Source: Zygnema cylindricum (lineage: Eukaryota; Streptophyta; Zygnematophyceae; Zygnematales; Zygnemataceae). From it: DNA of 64,000 nucleotides. Below are positions 23,640-35,752 of this stretch, one piece after another. Every line of letters starts with the position of its first letter. Within the stretch, counting starts at the first letter, position 1. The stretch is from assembly GCA_037447655.1 (NCBI GenBank), contig JBBHKE010002320.1, positions 240,185-304,184 of the forward strand, in the 5' to 3' direction. The translations under genes were made by a program, and so were the position numbers. Under the pieces are notes generated by a model, which had not been told where the DNA came from, ran no database searches, and was given only the letters and a program-made list of their open reading frames with translations.

Positions 23640-26600
23640 ACCTGATCCAGAGGTTAAGGAGTTAACTCTAGAGGGCAAGTTAACAAATAGAAATGCTAGA
23701 ATAGTTGAATTTATTATGATGCTAACTACACTCCATAGTTTGAACAATCCTTCTGATGAAACTCTGATGAAACTCTTAACAATAGACCTATGTTAGGACT
23801 GTTAAGCAACGATAACACCAAACATAGTTTGATCAGATTCGAGTCTTTAGTGGAAGGGAAACCATTGAGAGTTGTGATAGATTTAGGTGCTACACATAAT
23901 TTTATTTCACATAATTTGTAGAGGAAAATAATATTCCTATAGTCATAAGGGAAAAATCTTTGCATGTTCAGGTGGCAAATGGTAATAAGTCCACATTAGA
24001 CATACAAACTGACTCAATAGAATATGATATCCAAGGTCATAAAATGAAAGTAGTGTGTGAAATAATGAATTTAGGTTGTGAAGAGCTAATATTGGGAAAA
24101 CTTTGGTTAACAAACATAACCCTCAAATAAATTGAGAAATTAACATTTTGAGAGTGAAGTCTGAAAACAGTTGGAAAGTTTTGCAATCATTACCTTCAAA
24201 AAAGTTGCATAAAATCATATAAATAACATAACCAAATTCAGAGTGGAAGGTTTAATTTTTGCTAAACAATTTAAAAAGCATTTAAAAGATAAAACAAATC
24301 ATGTTTTCTTGTTCTTAGTAAGTGAGGCAGCTACTAATAAAGAGGGGGGAAAAAACACTAACATTGATGTTTTTTCTAAATCAGACACGACTAAAAAATT
24401 TTAAAAACAAAAACCTGATTTTGTTACTGATATAAATACATTTGATGTTGCTATAAAAGATTTGATTTTTGAATTTCAAGATGTTTTCCTAAGTGACTTA
24501 CCCTTAGGGAGGCCACCTTCCCGAGATGTGGAACATGTTATTAACCTGAAACCTTGATGTAATCCTCATGTCACAGGAATTTATAAGCACAGTTTATTTG
24601 AGCAGGAAGAGTTAAAGAAACAAATCAAGCAGCTTTTGGAGAAAGAACATATACAGCGCAACAAATCATCGTACGGAGCACCAATTCTCTTCGTCAAAAA
24701 GAAGGACAAAACGTTGAGAATGTGTGTCCACTATCGTAGTCTAAACAAGATTACGGTGAATGATATGTATATGTTACGTTTAATTTATGATTTGATAAAT
24801 CGTTTAAAATGAGCTTAATTATTTTCTTTGATTGATCTATGTAGTGGCTTTAATCATGTGCCAATTAAAACCGAAGATGTTGACAAAACTGTTTTTAGAA
24901 CTAGAGTCACTCATTTTGAATGAATAGTGATGTCATTTGGTTTGACGAATGCACCGCCTACTTATCAAAGATTAATGAACCAAACTTTCTCAGATGATAT
25001 AGATGAGTTTGTTCATGTGTTTATAGATGATATTCTAATTTACAACAAATCTAAAGAAAAACATGTAATTTGTTTAACGAAAGTGTTGGAAAGGTTAAGG
25101 GAAAGAAAACTATATGGAAAATTGTCAAAATCTGGTTTTCTTAAAATTGAACAATTATTTTTGGGACATATAGTTAGTGGGGAGGGTGTTAAAATAGATC
25201 CATCCAAAATTAGTGTAATCCAAAATTGGAAGCAACCCACTAATATCACAAAAGTTAGATCATTTTTGGGATTGGCCACTTATTACTGGAAATTTATTAA
25301 GAACTTCAGTATGATCGCCGCAGCTTTGACGGATTTACTTCGGGAGAAGAAGACGTTTGTGTGTGGAGCCGATTAGGAGAGAGCTTTCGAGGAACTAAAA
25401 AGGAAGTTGAACTTTGCTACTGCAGTGGTGTATCCTGATCCTCTTAGGGAATTTGAAGTTATGATCACTACTGATGCATCTGATAAAGGTCTAGGTGCAG
25501 TCATAAGTTAAAAGTCGGCAAACATTTTCATCCAATTGCTTTTGAGTCCAGGAAATTGAATGATGCTGAAAAGAACTATCCAGCACAGAAAAAAGAATTA
25601 CTTTATTTATGCATTGGTGAAATGGGGTTGTTAGTTGCATAATAAAGAATTTACTGTTCACTATGATAATAAGGCACTCTCCAGAACTTCTGTATGATCG
25701 CCGCACCTTTGACGGATTTACTTCGGGAGAAGGAGACGTTTGTGTGTGGAGCCGATTAGGAGAGAGCTTTGGAGGAACTAAAAGGGAAGTTGAACTTTGC
25801 TACTGCACTGGTGTATCCTGATCTTCTTAGGGAATTCGAAGTTATGATCACTACTGATGCATCTGATAAAGGTCCAGGTGCAGTCATAATTTAAAAGTCG
25901 GTAAACATTTTCATCCAATTGCTTTTGAGTCCAGGAAATTGAATGATGCTGAAAAGAACTATCCAGCACAGAAAAAAGAATTACTTTGTTTATGCATTGG
26001 TGAAATGGGGTTGTTAGTTGCATAATAAAGAATTTACAGTTCACTGTGATAATAAGGCACTCTCCTATCTACAAAGATTAAGTGATGCACAGATTATAAC
26101 TGGCAGACAAGTTAGGTGGATGCAAAAATTGGCATATTTCAAATTTAATGTCAAACATATTCTTGGAAAGACAAATGTAGTCACAAATCCTTTAAGTAGA
26201 TGTTTTGAAATAAGTGTGATAGTTCGCGATGAATTGTTTTTAGATGTTGTTAGAAATTGTTATTATAAAGATCCTTATTTTGCTGTGATTTGCAAAAATA
26301 TTTCGAGAGGGAATTCGGACCCATTGAATGAGAGGCATGTTAAAAACTTTAGAATAGAAGATGGTTTACTATATTTGCCAACAAGGGATAGATTATGCAT
26401 TCCTGAAATGTGAGACTGAAAAAAAAACTTTTATAAGAAGCCTACGAGCATTTAGGACATCTAGGTCGAGATAAAACTCTTAGTCGGTTGCAGAGTAGAT
26501 TATTTTGGCTCGGGATGGCAAAAAAAGTGTTGAAACACGTGGAAAAGTTGTGTCCTTTGCCAACAGAGTAAACCTAGTAACCAGAAACCTAAAGGTCTCT

Positions 26601-27700
26601 TAAAACCTTTAGATATCCCGGAAAAACCATGAGAATCTATCAGTATGGATTTTATTGTCAGGTTGCCAACAAATCTAGAAGAAATGACAGTATCATAGTT
26701 GTAGTCGATAGGTTTCAGTAAAATGACAATCTTTATCCCTTGCAAAACTACTCATTCATTTGTAGATATTGCAAAGTTATATGTTGACAACGTGGTCAGA
26801 CATCATGGAGTCTCCCTGTTTAAAGTCAGTGATAGGGATTCTAAATTTACGTCTGTATTTTGGAAGAATAGCACCAAAATTTAGGCACTCAATGAAAAAT
26901 GAGTACCTTTTATCATCTTCAGACAGATAGACAGACAAAAAGGATAAACCGTACACTGTAGGAAATGCTTAGGACTGTTTGCAGTGGGGTTCAGAACACA
27001 TGGGAATCTAAACTGCCATTAATGGAATTTGTATACAATTCATGTAAACATGCTAGTACAGGATTTCACCATTTGAAGTTGCATATGGATACCAACCCAA
27101 AGAAACATTAGACTTAATAACATTGGTCACTCAAGAGATTAGAGGTTTTGGAAAAGAGTTTAGGGAATACAGTCAAACAGTTTGGAAAACAATCCAAGAT
27201 GGACTGGTGGAGGCACAATAAAGGCAAAAATTAAATAGTAACTGCAAACGGGGTGATTGTGCAGTAAGCACAGGTGACAAGGTTTGGCTTTCAACAACTC
27301 ATTACAAGTGCAAGATCGAGGGACAAACGGATCCTATGGGAAAATTTGCTCCTAAGCACATCGGACCATTTATTGTAATTCAAATGATATTGTCATTTGC
27401 TACCAAATTGGACTTTCCGCCTTCAACAAAAATTCATCCAGTGATACACATTAGTAGTTGAAACCAGAAAATCTTCAACTAACGGAAGGAGAATTGGATT
27501 AAAATCCCTCAATAATTATAGAAACTTAAGTTCACAGATGGGTAATAGATTGGGTTGGTCAATGGTTTAAGGTCAACAATACTATATCTGGCAAGTGAAA
27601 TATCTAGGAAGGCCAGAAGATGAGTTAACTTTAAAAGATTAAAATTCGAAGTTATTACAAAGGTATTGGAGGGATAATAATATAGAAGTCTTCTCTTGAG
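23640..27700 (+). pseudogene. gypsy-2 protease, RT, RNase H, integrase remnants
   Basis: The homologous series to element 1 is visible but more decayed. The protease site has become VIDLGATHNFIS, with Ser of the DSG triad lost. RT carries FIDDILIYNKSKEKH (24927-25376). RNase H is represented twice because 25301-25683 is tandemly repeated as 25684-26066. Integrase fragments include the Cys-containing finger (26560) and rve core pieces up to a chromodomain-like end near 27650. Stops and frame changes are frequent throughout. Confidence 0.8.
25301..26066 (+). repeat. 383-bp tandem duplication within gypsy-2 pol
   Basis: GAACTTC(A/T)GTATGATCGCCG recurs at 25301 and 25684, and GATTAGGAGAGAGC at 25371 and 25754, both offset by 383 bases. 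The first copy ends at GGCACTCTCC and the second begins immediately. It duplicates the RT/RNase H junction and is not in frame (383 is not a multiple of 3). Confidence 0.85.
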
Positions 27701-27748
27701 AATGAAATGTGTTTTAACCAAGGTTAGTTAAATATAAGAAGGGGATGA

Positions 27749-28722
27749 TGTAACACTAATAGTGGATCGAACTTTTTTGTAAATTGGTATTTAAGTGTTA
27801 CAATTATAAAGTTTTGAATTTGGTAGACGTAGGCGAAAGAATCGCACGATTTGGGGTTGTATTTTAAAAGATATAGCGATTGGTGTATTTAGGGGACAAC
27901 GCGAGATCAAAATAACGAGTGGGTGTTCATTGTAACGGGTTAAGGGTCAAACTAGCCGCGGAATTTCAGGCACACGTTTAAAAAGTACTAATTGAATCAA
28001 TGTTTCGTTTGGTACGCACGATGGTTTGTTTCGTACAATTTTTAGTACGAAACATCACTTTTACTTAATTGAATTTTGTAGGTAGTTTCGCGTGTGAAAT
28101 TTGTGACGCACATTCGTGCAAAATCACGTTTCGTATGGCGAGCACTTTTGCATATAAATGTTATGATGTGAAACATAGGGTTTGATTGATAGTAAATCCT
28201 ACGTAGTTAGTAAAAGATTACATACGCTTTTGCATTGGTCAGTCTGAGTCCTTGCTGATCAGTTATTGGCCCTGATAAAACCTGTTCAACGGAGCGTTGA
28301 CTCTCGCTTGGCGAGTAAAGGGCGATGATGGATAAATAGTGAAGTCTAAGAGAAAAGTAAACATCTTTTATTTGGGGAAAGTTTGTGGAAATTTTGACTG
28401 GTCTTGGTCTTGAGCGATTAAAACCAAATTGGAGCAATGGCATTTTTGCACTGAAATCTCTTACAAACTAAGTAGTGTTTTAGTAGTTAAGAGATAGAAT
28501 ATTTAAGAGTGGAGAGCAGTGGGAATTACTCAAAAAATAAGGGTTGAGCCACGAGGGCAAGGGACTAAGCTAATGTTATGTGGACAAAAGTTTCTTCTAA
28601 TTTAAAGTTTATTCTTAAGTGATTGATGTCCAATGTGAATGTGCATTTTCCAATGTGTGAAATGTGTGGTTGAAATTGGTTGTAGTAATGGGATTTTTTG
28701 GGAGGTAGGAAATCCTGTTACA
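27749..28722 (+). repeat. 3' LTR of gypsy element 2
   Basis: Direct repeat of 20565-21538 with the same length. It starts TGTAACACTAATAG and ends CTGTTACA. Confidence 0.9.
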
Positions 28723-30146
28723 TGTCGCATAACACTGACATAATAATATGATATATTTGTGGAAACATGGTATAAAATGCATAATTAGCATTTTGCTCTA
28801 ATGTACGAAAAATGAATAAGCCTATAATTACCATTTGTCGCGTTCCTTAAGATTTTGGAAATGAATAGTGTTACTACAGTTGTCCATAGCCTATTTCAGC
28901 CATGGATACTCACAGAAAAACACCCAGAGACTACCTCAAAAACACTTGTGCTTCGCACTGCACAAATTACTCCACAATGAACAAAATCACCTCAAACTGC
29001 TCCAATATGCATTATACCATAGATAGCGTAAACTCCTTAAGTTAGAGCTAAATCCACCATGGAATCTAAAAGATATAAGCTCCAGAGTGTCCCAAAATCA
29101 GCTGACAACTTCTCAAACTAACCAGGTAGACTTCTCACATAATTCTACAGAGATAAGAGAACAGATTGAAACTCCACACACAAATAGATTTTAGATCATA
29201 GAGTATCTCCACAAAGTTTCGCATCAAAACATCAATCTGAGTGATCACACCAACAGGTCAAAGTTGAATAAAAATAGTCTGCCATTTCTTTGATTAACTC
29301 AGCAGTGATACTCAAAATAATCTAAATCATACAAGTTATAATCAGAGAGTTCACTACTCAATGTACGGAGGCATATCAGCCGTACGTAATCTACCACCTA
29401 CTTAAATTAATGTGAGTATACCCGAATAATTCGAGGTATGTCAGAATGAATAAATCTACACTAATAATCTAATTAGCAAAAAGACAAACCTTTGTTAAAT
29501 AAAATATTTACACCGACACCTCCGCAAAATCCGCATACTAAGCGTCAACTTGCTTAGTCACTTATGATCCTCCTATGAATCTTGTATACCAACTTGATTC
29601 ATATCAACCGTAGCTGGTTTGTCTGGTACCAGATCATATCCAAAATAACCGTAGTTACGTTGTCCCGTTCGATGTGTGACACGCGCATGTGGATGTCGGT
29701 GCCATTCAATTAGTCCCCTACCTCACTTTAAGTTTATCCGTGCGTTCGCTCATCCAATCCGTGAATCCATTCGAACCTCCATATTTAATTCAATTAATTA
29801 TTTACGCACGAAACGTCGTGTGCGCACAAAATGTGGTGTACGCACGAAACTAAGTTTTCAAAACAACAACTACCGTGTCAGATTTGCGACGCTAATCATA
29901 ATGTCATATACTTCCACGATATCAAAGAGTACAAAGTACAATAATGTTGGATTGTATAGACAGTACAAAATTTTCATTTTTTTTTGGTTTTTTTGTTAAC
30001 CAACCGTAACAGACTTTTTTTTTCTGGTGAATCAACCGCCGCAACCGCCGGTCCCCCAAAATTTGGCAATCGAATCTGTTCTGGATCTGGCGCGGGCAAT
30101 CGGTTAACGGTCGGTCACAGTTTTGGTTGACCGTTTGCGACCTTTG
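28723..30146 (-). mobile_element. hAT transposon, right copy, 5' arm (minus strand)
   Basis: Reading the minus strand from 30146, the end CAAAGGTCGCAAACGGTCAA matches the left hAT end at 7315. The arm continues to 29874, is interrupted by a solo LTR (28878-29868 with its flanking duplication), and resumes as GTAGTAACACTATTCATTT matching 7967 onwards to 8135. Gypsy-2 then interrupts the element. Confidence 0.75.
28878..29868 (-). mobile_element. solo LTR related to the gag-only element
   Basis: The part from 28878 to about 29340 is the reverse complement of the 3' half of the TR-GAG LTRs (for example TGCATTATA, CTGACAACTTCTCAAACTAACC and AGTGATCACAC blocks). It is flanked by perfect 5-bp ACTAC duplications (28873-28877 and 29869-29873). 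On its own strand it begins TGTTGTTTTGAAAAC. The inverted hAT arm at 7 kb lacks it, which gives an empty site. Confidence 0.8.
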
Positions 30147-30234
30147 GTGTACGCACTGGACGATGTGCGTGTAGATGATGTGCGCGATATATACGTGGAA
30201 CGTTAAAAAAAAATCCAACACGAACATGGGATGA

Positions 30235-30400
30235 GAACCGGACACGTCGTACACGCCATGTGCTTTTGGCCACGCTCGGTGAAGGTTCCAACGAACGGCC
30301 CACCAAAAGTACTATCCACTTGGTATCCACTGTCCACAGTTTGCCGCGCTTTCACAGTTTGCCGAGCTTTCATTGTATTGAAATTTCCATTTTCAAATTC
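30235..30400 (+). repeat. dispersed repeat family B, copy 1
   Basis: Aligns with 59105-59330: CACGTCGTACA, CCACGCT, then CAGTTTGCCGCG/CAGTTTGCCGAG units, and ATTTTCAAATTCAAAA-like sequence. The AGTTTGCCG(C/A)G word occurs twice here and three times in the other copy. Confidence 0.6.
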
Positions 30401-30876
30401 AAAAATCGTCTTTTTGCATACAACATTCTATTGCCTAGTTCAAAATTCAAATTGTGTAGCAAACATTTTGATGAATTCAACTGTTCAAAGCCGAAGATAA
30501 GGTTAGGGTTTCCAACATTAGAGTTTTAAAATTATAAAAAGAAACAAAGATGGAATAAATTACATAAAGAAGCAAAAGGTGTAGCTTGATTCAACTTTTC
30601 AAAACACTTTCTTTATATACTTTTTTATTTATATTAGGATGTCTTTCCCAGGTGACAGTTTTAATCCACTTTTGCTTTATCTGGGCATTTTACCCTCGAT
30701 CAATACCGCGTTTTCCTGCAAGCATAACACTCTTTGTTCGTAAGACACATGAATGAAATCATGTAAACCTAAAAAAAAAAAATGGCTGATGATCTATCTA
30801 AACGGAGACGACAATAATAATCGATGGAGGTGTTTTTTGTTTCTATGATTTAGGTTGTCTTTAATTCGGAGAAACA

Positions 30877-30907
<31 letters not shown>

Positions 30908-31330
30908 TTTTTTTATGTTTCTTCTCCTTCTCTTCTCATTGTCCATCTTATCGCTCTTCTTCCCTTCTTATTTTGAGGATTGTTTTAGTGTATTGTTTAA
31001 GTTTTATTTTTAATTTATATTTATTTTTGTTTTATGTTTTACCTCTCCTTATTTCATTTCATCTCCATTTCTTTATTCCATCTTCTTTTTCTTTTCTTTC
31101 TTGTTTTTTTTGATTCTTTTGGTATTCTTTTTATTTTATGTCGTTCTCCTTCTCCTTCATTACCTCTTCTTGCTTCTCTTTCATCTTTCTTTTCTTGTCG
31201 TTTTTCTTTTTTCTGTTGTCTGTTTTGTATTTTCTAAGTTTTGTTTTTTGTTTTAAGTTTTCGGTATTTTTTTTTGCGTTGTTTTCTTCTCTCTTTTCTG
31301 TTTTTATTTTAGATTGATTCAGTTTTTTTT
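30400..31330. other. low-complexity spacer, pyrimidine-rich
   Basis: Contains a (TA)n run at about 30880-30906 and then a strongly T/C-rich stretch up to 31330. The open frame at 31034-31237 is a low-complexity Leu/Phe/Ser product of this composition and is not a gene. Confidence 0.6.
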
Positions 31331-31870
31331 AGACGTAGTAGGCATCAATTATACGTATATTAATAAAGCTGAACCGTAATTGAGATGTTTTATTAGTATT
31401 TTGTAAGTTTTGTTTTTAGCCTAAGTTATTTTTTCTTTTCAAGGTGTTTTTTTTTCTTTTCTTTTTATATACTGTGTTCAGTATTTTTTAGTATTTGTAG
31501 GCTTTCATTATACGTAAACTAGTAAAACTGAGCCGTAATTGTGTTGTTTGTTTTTGTATTTCCTAAGTTATGTTTTTTGTTGAAGGGTTCTGTTTTTTTC
31601 TAGGGTGTTTTTTTTTCTTATCTTTTTTTTAAATATAACGATTTCAGGTTTTTTTAGTAGTAGTAGGCATTAATTATATATATATTAATAAAACTGAACC
31701 GTAATTGTGATTTTTTTAGGTTTTTCCTAAGTTGTCTATTTTTTTTCTTAGGTGTTTTCTTTTTTGTTTTCTGATTTTTTTATATTGTGTTCCGTTTAAA
31801 TTTTAGTAATAGTAGGCATTAATTATATGTGTTTTAGTAAAGCTGAACTGTAATTATAGGCACTAAATGT
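31325..31870 (+). repeat. minisatellite, four diverged units of about 160 bp
   Basis: GTAGGCATTAATTATA-like words start at 31337, 31497, 31661 and 31814, each followed by AGTAAA(G/A)CTGA(A/G)C(C/T)GTAATT. Between them are T-rich tracts and CCTAAGTT. The unit length is 153-164 bases. No coding potential. Confidence 0.8.
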
Positions 31871-32232
31871 AGATACTAAAAACCTCTTTTCTTCTTCTTC
31901 TTTTATATTCTCTCTATTTTTATTGTGTTTTCATCCTTTTATGTTTCTCATTTTAATTTTATACTTCCACTCATCTCCTTTCGTAGTTCTTCTATACTTC
32001 TTTTAATTTTCGTCTCTTATTCTTACGAACTTACTTGATATATAGTTTTCCTCATATATTTTTCATGGTTGTTAACACCTATGTGTTTCGGCATGAATCT
32101 TATAGGTGGTCATGGGAAAAAAACTAGGAGTCTTATAGGTGGTGATAGGAAAAAACCACGCAAAACAAGGGTGGAAATTCGAAACATCCACGTATTGCCA
32201 AAAAAAAATCCACTGTAAACAGTAGCGAAAGA

Positions 32233-33155
32233 GTGAGAAAAATGGGCAAAAAAAATGGTGAGTCAAATAAGTGTAACAAACAAGCAGAAAATGAGGAGGA
32301 ATACCTTAATGATATCGATGCAAGCCCTCTAGGTAATTACAATCGATGGACAAAGAGAGAGGCGTTGAAGCTGATTACCATCAAAGTTCAAGAAATGCAA
32401 CATCAAAAAAAGCAAACGGCCTACAAGCTATTCTTGAAACATCAAAAAAACAAACGGCCTACAGGCCACACGTCGATTTGCGGAAGAAAAATGGTGACGA
32501 ATTAGCCTCCAATTGGAACAATAAGGTGTGTCAAAACCTTATATCCGTTGCTGGCAAAAATGGGACAATCTCCTCAAAAACTATAAAAAAATTAAAGATT
32601 GGCAATCCAAGATCCATAGTGGCAATATTGATTACTGGTCAATGGGTATTATTGATAGGACTAGAAAAAAATTGGCGGGTAGTTTTGGTGAATTGTTTTA
32701 TTCATCGATAGGTGAAAGTGTAGACGGAAATGAAAACATATCACCCAATTACGTCAGAGATATGTTTGCACTTAGCTAGTGAGGTTTCTATCACGTTTGA
32801 GGGAAACGGTAGTCTATAAAAAATTAATGTTTTTACTAAAACACCAACTAACTCACCAACATCCGAGAACATTTACACAAGTGGGAAACGTAAGAGAAAT
32901 GGTTATGATGGAAACGCAACACAATCATTGGATCTTACTGGGTTTCGAGAAACATCACAGGAAAAACATTAAATGTTCGTAAAAGAAACGGAAGAGACGA
33001 TGGCCACATTCGAGGAATTGCTAACGACAAATTGGATAAGGAACGAGCGTCGCTTCCAACAAAAAATTGAAGAAAGACGTTGTATAATCAATGTCGTATG
33101 TAAGATTGCCAAAAGGAAAAGTGGTGATGACAGCAACGCATCTCATCAGCCATGA
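32233..33155 (+). pseudogene. trihelix/Myb-like protein, probably PIF/Harbinger accessory
   Basis: Three frames together spell a plant trihelix (SANT-like) domain: NRWTKREALKLITIKVQEM in the first frame, then WQKWDNLLKNYKKIKDWQSK and DYWSM..RTRKKLAGSFG in another. A later frame (32973-33155) has a charged helix, FEELLTTNWIRNERRFQQKI, like the C-termini of PIF/Harbinger Myb-like proteins. These proteins normally bind the element ends and bring in the transposase. A short internal duplication (ACATCAAAAAA..CAAACGGCCTAC) near 32400-32470 lies at one frame change. Undetected introns could explain part of the frame switching; otherwise it is a pseudogene. A host trihelix gene relic is the alternative. 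Confidence 0.55.
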
Positions 33156-33159
33156 AAAT

Positions 33160-35740
33160 AGTAAGGTATGAGAGAAATATATGCTGCATTATTTCAGAAG
33201 GTGTTAAGTGTTCGCTGATTTTCAATTTCTATTGTTAAAAAAAAAAAAAAATCTGTTAATTGTTCTTTGTGTTTGTTGATTTTTCAGTTTCTATTGATGT
33301 TTTCAAAAAACAAAAAAAAGTTTATTGTTCTTTCTCTTCTTTCTCTTGTTGATTTTTATTTCTAATCTTTGAATGAACCAAAAGTAGCGCACGAGGCGAA
33401 ACGTCGTCCTAGTAATTCATTAGATTCACTATTTTCTTATAGAATTATATTATTTGTTATCGTTGTTTTCTATAATCGTTTCAATTTAAAGGTTTGTAGC
33501 CATATACTTTACTTATGCTACAAGCTGGTTGAAAAGAATAGCAAAATCATGCAAAATGGTAGCATATATACAAAATTATTTGTTTTATTTCTGTTATTAC
33601 ACAATTATGAAGATGTTTATATTTTTTTGCAATTTTTTTATGTTTTATGTTTTTGGATTTAATTTTCATTTTTGTATTTTGTATTATTTATACAACAATG
33701 TATTACATTTTTACCACATTATTTCATAATCGTCCAAAAACTATGTTTTACATTTACGGTTATGCATCAAATTTTTAGGAATATTTCATTAAGTACTGTA
33801 TTTTAGTTTTATGCCATTCATAACATATAAAGTACTATATTTTTTATAAACAACATTTTAAATGTATATTTTGTTGTATTTCGTTTAATTTATACGTCAT
33901 TGTTTACATATTCCATACTGTTTATTTATTTATTTATATGGTACTATTAACTTAGTACCTGATTTTATTTAAACAACATTGTAAATTTAAAAAATATAAA
34001 ATTTTATTTATAATTGTCATATCACTGTACATTACGGCACTCTCCTCGCTTTCTTAATTTTTATTCACCTCTTCAACACCACAACTAGCATAATCATTAA
34101 GTTCACTCGTTCTTGAGCTCTGATGGTATGAACATGATGGTACGAACACCTCTTCAACACCACAACTAGCATAATCATTAAGTTCACTCGTTCTTGAGCT
34201 TTGATGGTATGAACATGATGGTATGAACATCAACAGTAATATCATTAATTACATGTGACCACATTATCTTATTCCTTACGAAAAAAATTTTGAAATAATT
34301 ACGGAGTGAGCATTAATGCGCTCCATAAACTAAGGTGAATCGAACATATATTATCTATCAAAACACCAACTAAATGGGCGGAATAGGGACAACCATTATA
34401 GGAACACAACCCATAAATATAAGTTTCGAGTTGTTAAGCCCTTTTGTCCTCAACACCGTTGGAGGAGACAAAGCCACAATTATGATAATTAATTCAAAGT
34501 ACAAAGTTTAAAGGAGGGATAAAGGAATAAATTCTCTATAATTTTATTATTAAGGAGAAAACAAAGCAAATACCATAACTTTAACTTTAAAAACGAACAA
34601 TTAAGCAAATATCAAGCGCTAAACTCTAAAACTTACTCTATATGGTCTTTATTACCCCTCTGTGCACTCTTGCGTGGCCACCGTGTTGACATTCTCTACC
34701 TCCATTTTGTTTCTATTTGACATACAGTTTATTTGACGATAAGAAAAAAATAATCAAACGTTTGCCAAAAAATGCGTATGGAAGTACATCATATTCAAAA
34801 AATCAAAACCTTATACATACAATTTTCTGGAATTATAAGAAGAAAAAACTTTCCAAATTTTTGACTTTATCTACTCTTACGAATGAAAGTGGATCTTACT
34901 TATCAAAATTCAGTAGTCAATTCTTTAATATAGAATTGAATTCATTTTTCCCATCAAACTAATTCCCTAAATGTGATAAAGTTCATGACATGAGGTTAAC
35001 CATGAGAAATCCTCTTGCTTGAGACAGTGACCTTACATAGAGCTCCATTGTCTTTTTCAGCGTTAACTTCAACCTATTAAAAACACCGTAATTCCTTGAT
35101 AGAGTCACAATATGTTTTAAACATAACAAAAAGACAAAATACGAATTCACTTTCAAAATTCGGATAAACCACTATGTCCCTATATTTTTAAAGTGGCTAA
35201 CCCTTAAGGTCACGCAAAATTTGAATTTGCCTGAAAATAAACACTTCCGTCTTCTAAGCTCTAAGGTCAAGATCTTAGTAGAAACCTTGCAATGAATTTT
35301 AAAGTATGGGGGAAAGTTTTTGCAACGGATTGCCCCGAAGCTACCACATGGAAAATGGAGGAAGAAGGGGACAACCTATTAACTATCAACCAAACTGAAA
35401 AACTGAAAACAAGCAAACCTAAGCAACTTATTACAAGAGTGAAGACATTATCTTCAGGACACAATGATAAGCAGGAATTTCATTCAAGTTTTTCATAATT
35501 AAAAAATAAAACAGTACAATTTTTTTTTTGAAGATATTTATTTAACACGAGCCTTTGTTTCTTTGCTTAGTATGTTTTACTAACTTTACCACATCAATAA
35601 CTCCCTTTTTATAAAAATCATTGCCTTTCACTAACTAAACAAAAATAAAAAAAATATTTTAAAACACCCCGTGCATTTCATAAAGATCGTCAGCTAAAAA
35701 GTCGCGTACAGCTTTGCCTTCTTTGTCGTCGTATGCATCC
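33160..35740. other. AT-rich region between the two Harbinger-like genes
   Basis: No gene recognised. It includes the 81-bp tandem pair at 34066-34227 and several open frames (such as 34717-34962 and 35292-35498, +) without recognisable domains or splice partners. Confidence 0.5.
34066..34227. repeat. 81-bp tandem duplication
   Basis: CACCTCTTCAACACCACAAC recurs at 34066 and 34147 with almost identical sequence between. The period is 27 codons and the minus strand stays open through both copies, encoding SRTSELNDYASCGVEEV twice. Confidence 0.9.
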
Positions 35741-35752
35741 CTCTCCGCGCTG

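Larger units (their letters stand above)
20565..28722 (+). mobile_element. Ty3/gypsy element 2, full length, decayed
   Basis: Two LTRs of 974 bp (20565-21538; 27749-28722) bound an 8.2-kb element. Near-duplicate 5-bp flanks, TATCG and TGTCG, suggest a target duplication with one substitution. Next to the 5' LTR, TGGTATCAAAGC is a primer site for initiator tRNA-Met. A polypurine tract, AAGAAGGGGATGA, precedes the 3' LTR. It sits inside the right hAT copy. Confidence 0.9.

Noticed and set aside
7315-30146. A single 22.8-kb hAT element with long TIRs
   Set aside because: The 8-bp flanks differ and both ends are 5' ends of the same hAT type, including transposase N-terminal and C-terminal parts on opposite strands; two elements fit better.
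31034-31237. 67-codon Leu/Phe/Ser-rich frame
   Set aside because: Low-complexity pyrimidine tract.
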